Assembly: GCA_049680185.1 (NCBI GenBank)
Contig: JBAUHI010000039.1
Coordinates: 1-26,503, forward strand
DNA length: 26,503 nucleotides
Direction of reading: 5' to 3'
Source of the DNA: CAMLHU01 sp049680185
GTDB lineage: Bacteria > Gemmatimonadota > Gemmatimonadetes > Gemmatimonadales > GWC2-71-9
The notes under the pieces were generated by a model, which saw only the letters and a list, made by a program, of their open reading frames with translations, was not told where the DNA came from and searched no databases. How positions within the stretch are numbered: the first letter of the stretch is position 1; every line of letters starts with the position of its first letter. This document shows, piece by piece, positions 24,046 through 26,503 of the stretch. The translations under genes were made by a program, and so were the position numbers.

Positions 24046-25592
24046 CCGATCGCCTTGGCGCCGAGCGGCAGGAAGACCCGGAACGTCGTGCCGGCGCCCG
24101 GCGCGCTGTCGACCGTGATACGACCGTGGTGCTGCTGCACGATCCCGTAGCAGATGGAGAGCCCGAGGCCGGTGCCGCGCCCGGGCACCTTGGTGGTGTA
24201 GAACGGTTCGAAGATCTTCGAGAGTTCCGCCGGCGACATCCCGACACCGGTATCTCGCAGCTCAGCGACCACCTCATCGTCGCGGTCGGGGTTGCGGTGT
24301 GTGCTCACGGTCAGGGTGCCAGCCCGTCCCTCCATCGCGTCGACCGAGTTGAGCATCAGCGCCATGAACACCTGCACCAGCTGCTCGCCATTGGCCTGCA
24401 TGGTGGGCAGGTCCTGCGCGAGCGCCAGGGTGACGGGGACCCGCTTGAAGCGCTGGTGGTGCTTCAGGAGGAAGAGGGTGTCCTCCATGACCGCCGTCAG
24501 GTTGACGTCGCGGCGAGCGGTGGCCTTGGGGCGGCTGAAGTCGAGCAATCCGTCCACGATGCCGGTGCAGCGCTGCACTTCCTTGTCGATGATGTCCATA
24601 TACTCGCGGACCGACGCCATCGCCTGCACCCCGCCATCGGCCAATCGGTGACCGATGGCCTCGACGCAGGCACCGATGGTCGCGAGCGGGTTGTTGATCT
24701 CGTGCATCACGCCGGCCGCCAGCTGGCCCACCGCCGCCAGCTTCTCGCTCTGCATGATCCTGCTCTGCACCGAGCGCCAATCGGTCACGTCCTCGCCGAT
24801 GGTGATGACGTGGGACACCTGCCCGTCGGATCCACGCATCGGGATCTTGGAGATCCGGAAGTGGCGCGGCTCCCCGTCCGTCTGGGTCTCCAGCTCCATC
24901 TGCTGCATCTCGCCGGTCCGGAACGCCAGGTCGAACTCCCGGCGCAGGGTGTCGGCGTTCTGGCGGCTCAGCACGTCGAACACGGTGCGTCCGACGACCT
25001 CCTCCCGCCGCAGTCCCTGGTTGCCCAGCTCGCGCATCCGGTTCCAGAGCGTCACCCGGTAATCACGATCCACCACGTAGAGCCCCACCGGCAGCGAGTC
25101 GATCACCTGGCTGATGAACTGGCGCTGATCCTCGATCTCCCGCGCCCGGAGCGCCACTTCCTGGGCCAGGTCGCGCGAGAGTTCCACCGAGGCCAGGAAG
25201 GGCGCCACGATGTCCACGATGATCTCGAGGATCTCACGCCGCTCGGGTGTCAAGTCGCCCTCGGCCTCGACCTCCAGGAGTCCGAGTCGCTCGTCCTCGT
25301 GGATGAGCGGTAACCGGACCCGGCTGGCCACGAATGACGGATCATCGGCGAGCGCCTGCAGGTCGGCGCTCGAGCGCAGTGGCGGGGTGGCCGGGGGCGA
25401 GGTGATGGCACGGAACTGGGTGCCGGAGGCATCGCGCACCCAGAGCGTCACCACCCGGCCCGGAAGGCCCCGATACAGGAGATCGGCAACGCCGGTGAGC
25501 GTGTCGTCGGGGGGATGCCCGGCACTGAGCATCTTGGCGACGGCACCCACGAGTGTGGGGCCCCGGATCGGCTGGACGGCGGTCTCGGTCAC
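24042..25592 (-). CDS. Soluble GAF-PAS sensor histidine kinase
   Basis: The 516-residue kinase has no membrane segment. Residues about 1-165 form a GAF-like domain (VTLWVRDASGTQFRA ... LPLIHEDERLGLLEVEAEGD), followed by a short coiled coil, a PAS domain (VIDSLPVGLYVVDRDYRVTL) at about 190-310, and an NtrB-like transmitter: H-box GVMHEINNPLATIG, DTGVGMSP and GTGLGLSICYGIVQQHHG. The GTG start at 25592 overlaps the permease stop (GTGA), and the stop overlaps the regulator start. An NtrB-type transmitter beside an OmpR-type regulator is an unusual pairing. GAF and PAS domains point to a cytoplasmic signal such as a small molecule or redox state. The longer open frame upstream overlaps the permease and is rejected. 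Confidence 0.92.
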   Translation of the reverse strand: MTETAVQPIRGPTLVGAVAKMLSAGHPPDDTLTGVADLLYRGLPGRVVTLWVRDASGTQFRAITSPPATPPLRSSADLQALADDPSFVASRVRLPLIHEDERLGLLEVEAEGDLTPERREILEIIVDIVAPFLASVELSRDLAQEVALRAREIEDQRQFISQVIDSLPVGLYVVDRDYRVTLWNRMRELGNQGLRREEVVGRTVFDVLSRQNADTLRREFDLAFRTGEMQQMELETQTDGEPRHFRISKIPMRGSDGQVSHVITIGEDVTDWRSVQSRIMQSEKLAAVGQLAAGVMHEINNPLATIGACVEAIGHRLADGGVQAMASVREYMDIIDKEVQRCTGIVDGLLDFSRPKATARRDVNLTAVMEDTLFLLKHHQRFKRVPVTLALAQDLPTMQANGEQLVQVFMALMLNSVDAMEGRAGTLTVSTHRNPDRDDEVVAELRDTGVGMSPAELSKIFEPFYTTKVPGRGTGLGLSICYGIVQQHHGRITVDSAPGAGTTFRVFLPLGAKAIG

Positions 25593-26404
25593 TTGAATCC
25601 CATCAGCTGGATCCCCCGCACGAAATACCGCTGCGCCACCACGAACACCAGCAGGAGCGGCAGGGCGGCCGCCACGGCGGCGACCATCTGGTACGGCCAG
25701 TTGGAATAATAGAGCCCGTGGAACGTCGCGGCACCGACCTCGATGGTCCGGAGCTCCAGCGAGCGGGTGGCGACGAGCGGCCAGAGGTACGCCCGCCACG
25801 AGTCCAGGAAGGCGAAGAGCGCCAGGGTGACCAGCGCCGGCTTGACCGCCGGGAGCGCCACCTCCCGAAAGATGGTCCAGGTCCCGGCACCGTCCAATCG
25901 GGCGGCCTCCTCCAGCTCCGCCGGCAGTTGTTGGAACGCCTGGCGCATCAGGAAGATGCCCCACACCGACACCAACTCCGCCGAGATGAGGCCCCCGAGC
26001 GTGTCCACCCACCCCAGCGCCTGGAGCAGGAGGAAGCGCGGGATCAGCAGCACGATGGCCGGCACGCACATCACGCCAAGCAGGAGAGCGAACACCCGGC
26101 GCCGACCAGCGAAGGCCATCCGCGCGAAGGCGTAGCCCGCCAGCACGCTGGTGACCAACTGCCCGATCACGACCGCGCCGCTGAAGACGATCGTGTTGAG
26201 GAAGAATGTCCCGAAGGGCAGTGCGGTGAGCGCGCCGGGGTAGTTCTGCCACGCGGGGTGGGCGGGCCAGCTGGCCGGCCCGGCGCGCAGCACGTCGGCC
26301 TGGCCCTGGAGCGAGGTCGAGAGCATGACCCAGAACGGCGTCAGCGTGAATCCGAAGAGTGCCAGCACCCCGGCGTCCATCGCCACCCGCTTAGGCCAGC
26401 GCAA
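25589..26404 (-). CDS. Carbohydrate ABC transporter permease, MalG type
   Basis: This is the second inner-membrane subunit of a CUT1-type sugar importer. It has six hydrophobic segments in 271 residues, and the EAA loop that docks the ATPase is present: EEAARLDGAGTWTIFREVAL. The end (YFVRGIQLMGFK) is typical of MalG-type proteins, which finish RGIxxGAVKG-like. I choose TTG 26404, preceded by GGAGG at about five bases and giving a basic N-terminus (RWPKR); GTG 26386 and ATG 26380 are alternatives. It overlaps the end of the upstream permease by 14 bases and the kinase start by four. Substrate-binding protein and ATPase are not in the window, so the sugar is unknown. Confidence 0.92.
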   Translation of the reverse strand: MRWPKRVAMDAGVLALFGFTLTPFWVMLSTSLQGQADVLRAGPASWPAHPAWQNYPGALTALPFGTFFLNTIVFSGAVVIGQLVTSVLAGYAFARMAFAGRRRVFALLLGVMCVPAIVLLIPRFLLLQALGWVDTLGGLISAELVSVWGIFLMRQAFQQLPAELEEAARLDGAGTWTIFREVALPAVKPALVTLALFAFLDSWRAYLWPLVATRSLELRTIEVGAATFHGLYYSNWPYQMVAAVAAALPLLLVFVVAQRYFVRGIQLMGFK

Positions 26405-26503
26405 CGCGCCTCCCGATCCACTTGAACTCGAGCCACACCACACCGCCGAGCAGGAGTGCCAACAGGACGCTCATGGCACTGGCGGTGCCGAACCGCGCGA
26501 GTT
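26391..26503 (-). CDS. Carbohydrate ABC transporter permease, MalF type (C-terminal fragment)
   Basis: Only the last 36 residues are in the window: they contain RFGTASAMSVLLALLLGG, the final membrane helix found at the end of MalF/UgpA-type permeases, then a basic tail (WIGRRVALA) and TAA. The MalG-type gene starts inside this end, the standard order for CUT1 transporters. It is too short for the open-frame length cut-off but is well supported by position and wording. Confidence 0.75.
   Translation of the reverse strand, partial: LARFGTASAMSVLLALLLGGVVWLEFKWIGRRVALA

Overview
The window looks like ordinary chromosome from a GC-rich, Gram-negative (diderm) bacterium. GC-rich codon use, many GTG/TTG starts, lipoprotein signal peptides, TonB/ExbB/ExbD genes, an inositol-phosphate synthase and a divergent membrane pyrophosphatase together suggest Gemmatimonadota or a related FCB-type lineage. 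That placement is inference; no rRNA or tRNA gene is visible. I see no insertion sequence, phage gene, integrase or CRISPR array.

Layout. (1) 1-5270, minus strand: divergent proton-pyrophosphatase hppA, then a 2-oxo acid dehydrogenase E1-alpha/E1-beta pair (overlapping by 8 bases) and the start of the E2 lipoyl protein, cut by the window edge; a 227-bp heptamer-repeat block separates E1-beta from E2. (2) 5345-7769, minus strand: CDP-alcohol phosphatidyltransferase, inositol-3-phosphate synthase and a 96-aa unknown, probably an inositol-phospholipid operon. (3) 7912-15420: a muropeptide-salvage locus. A NamZ-type (DUF1343) exo-muramidase lipoprotein is divergent from a NagZ (GH3) glucosaminidase lipoprotein and an AmiE-like serine hydrolase lipoprotein; after an ErpA/IscA-type Fe-S carrier with its own promoter and terminator come a sodium:solute symporter and a BadF-type amino-sugar kinase overlapping by ATGA. 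Together they could strip GlcNAc, MurNAc and peptide from wall fragments, import an amino sugar and phosphorylate it. (4) 15581-21688, minus strand: an amino acid permease and an unusual Ton locus with one ExbB, three ExbD and three TonB-like proteins. (5) 21784-26503, minus strand: the end of a MalF-type and a complete MalG-type sugar ABC permease, a soluble GAF-PAS histidine kinase, an OmpR-type regulator and a membrane histidine kinase; the middle genes join by 4-base overlaps.

The most distinctive feature outside genes is a set of short heptamer/octamer repeat blocks downstream of gene ends (about 0.34-0.57, 2.74-2.79, 5.66-5.77, 12.6-12.77, 15.42-15.59 and 20.99-21.05 kb). The unit differs between sites but recurs (GCTATCA at two sites, GTTCACC at two), and at four sites the two arms are inverted so that they could form long hairpins. 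Coding capacity is otherwise dense; most long antisense open frames are GC-driven shadows.

The strongest candidate for something new is the non-PTS muropeptide-salvage locus with its three lipoprotein hydrolases and overlapping divergent starts, followed by the repeat architecture and the multi-ExbD/TonB locus.
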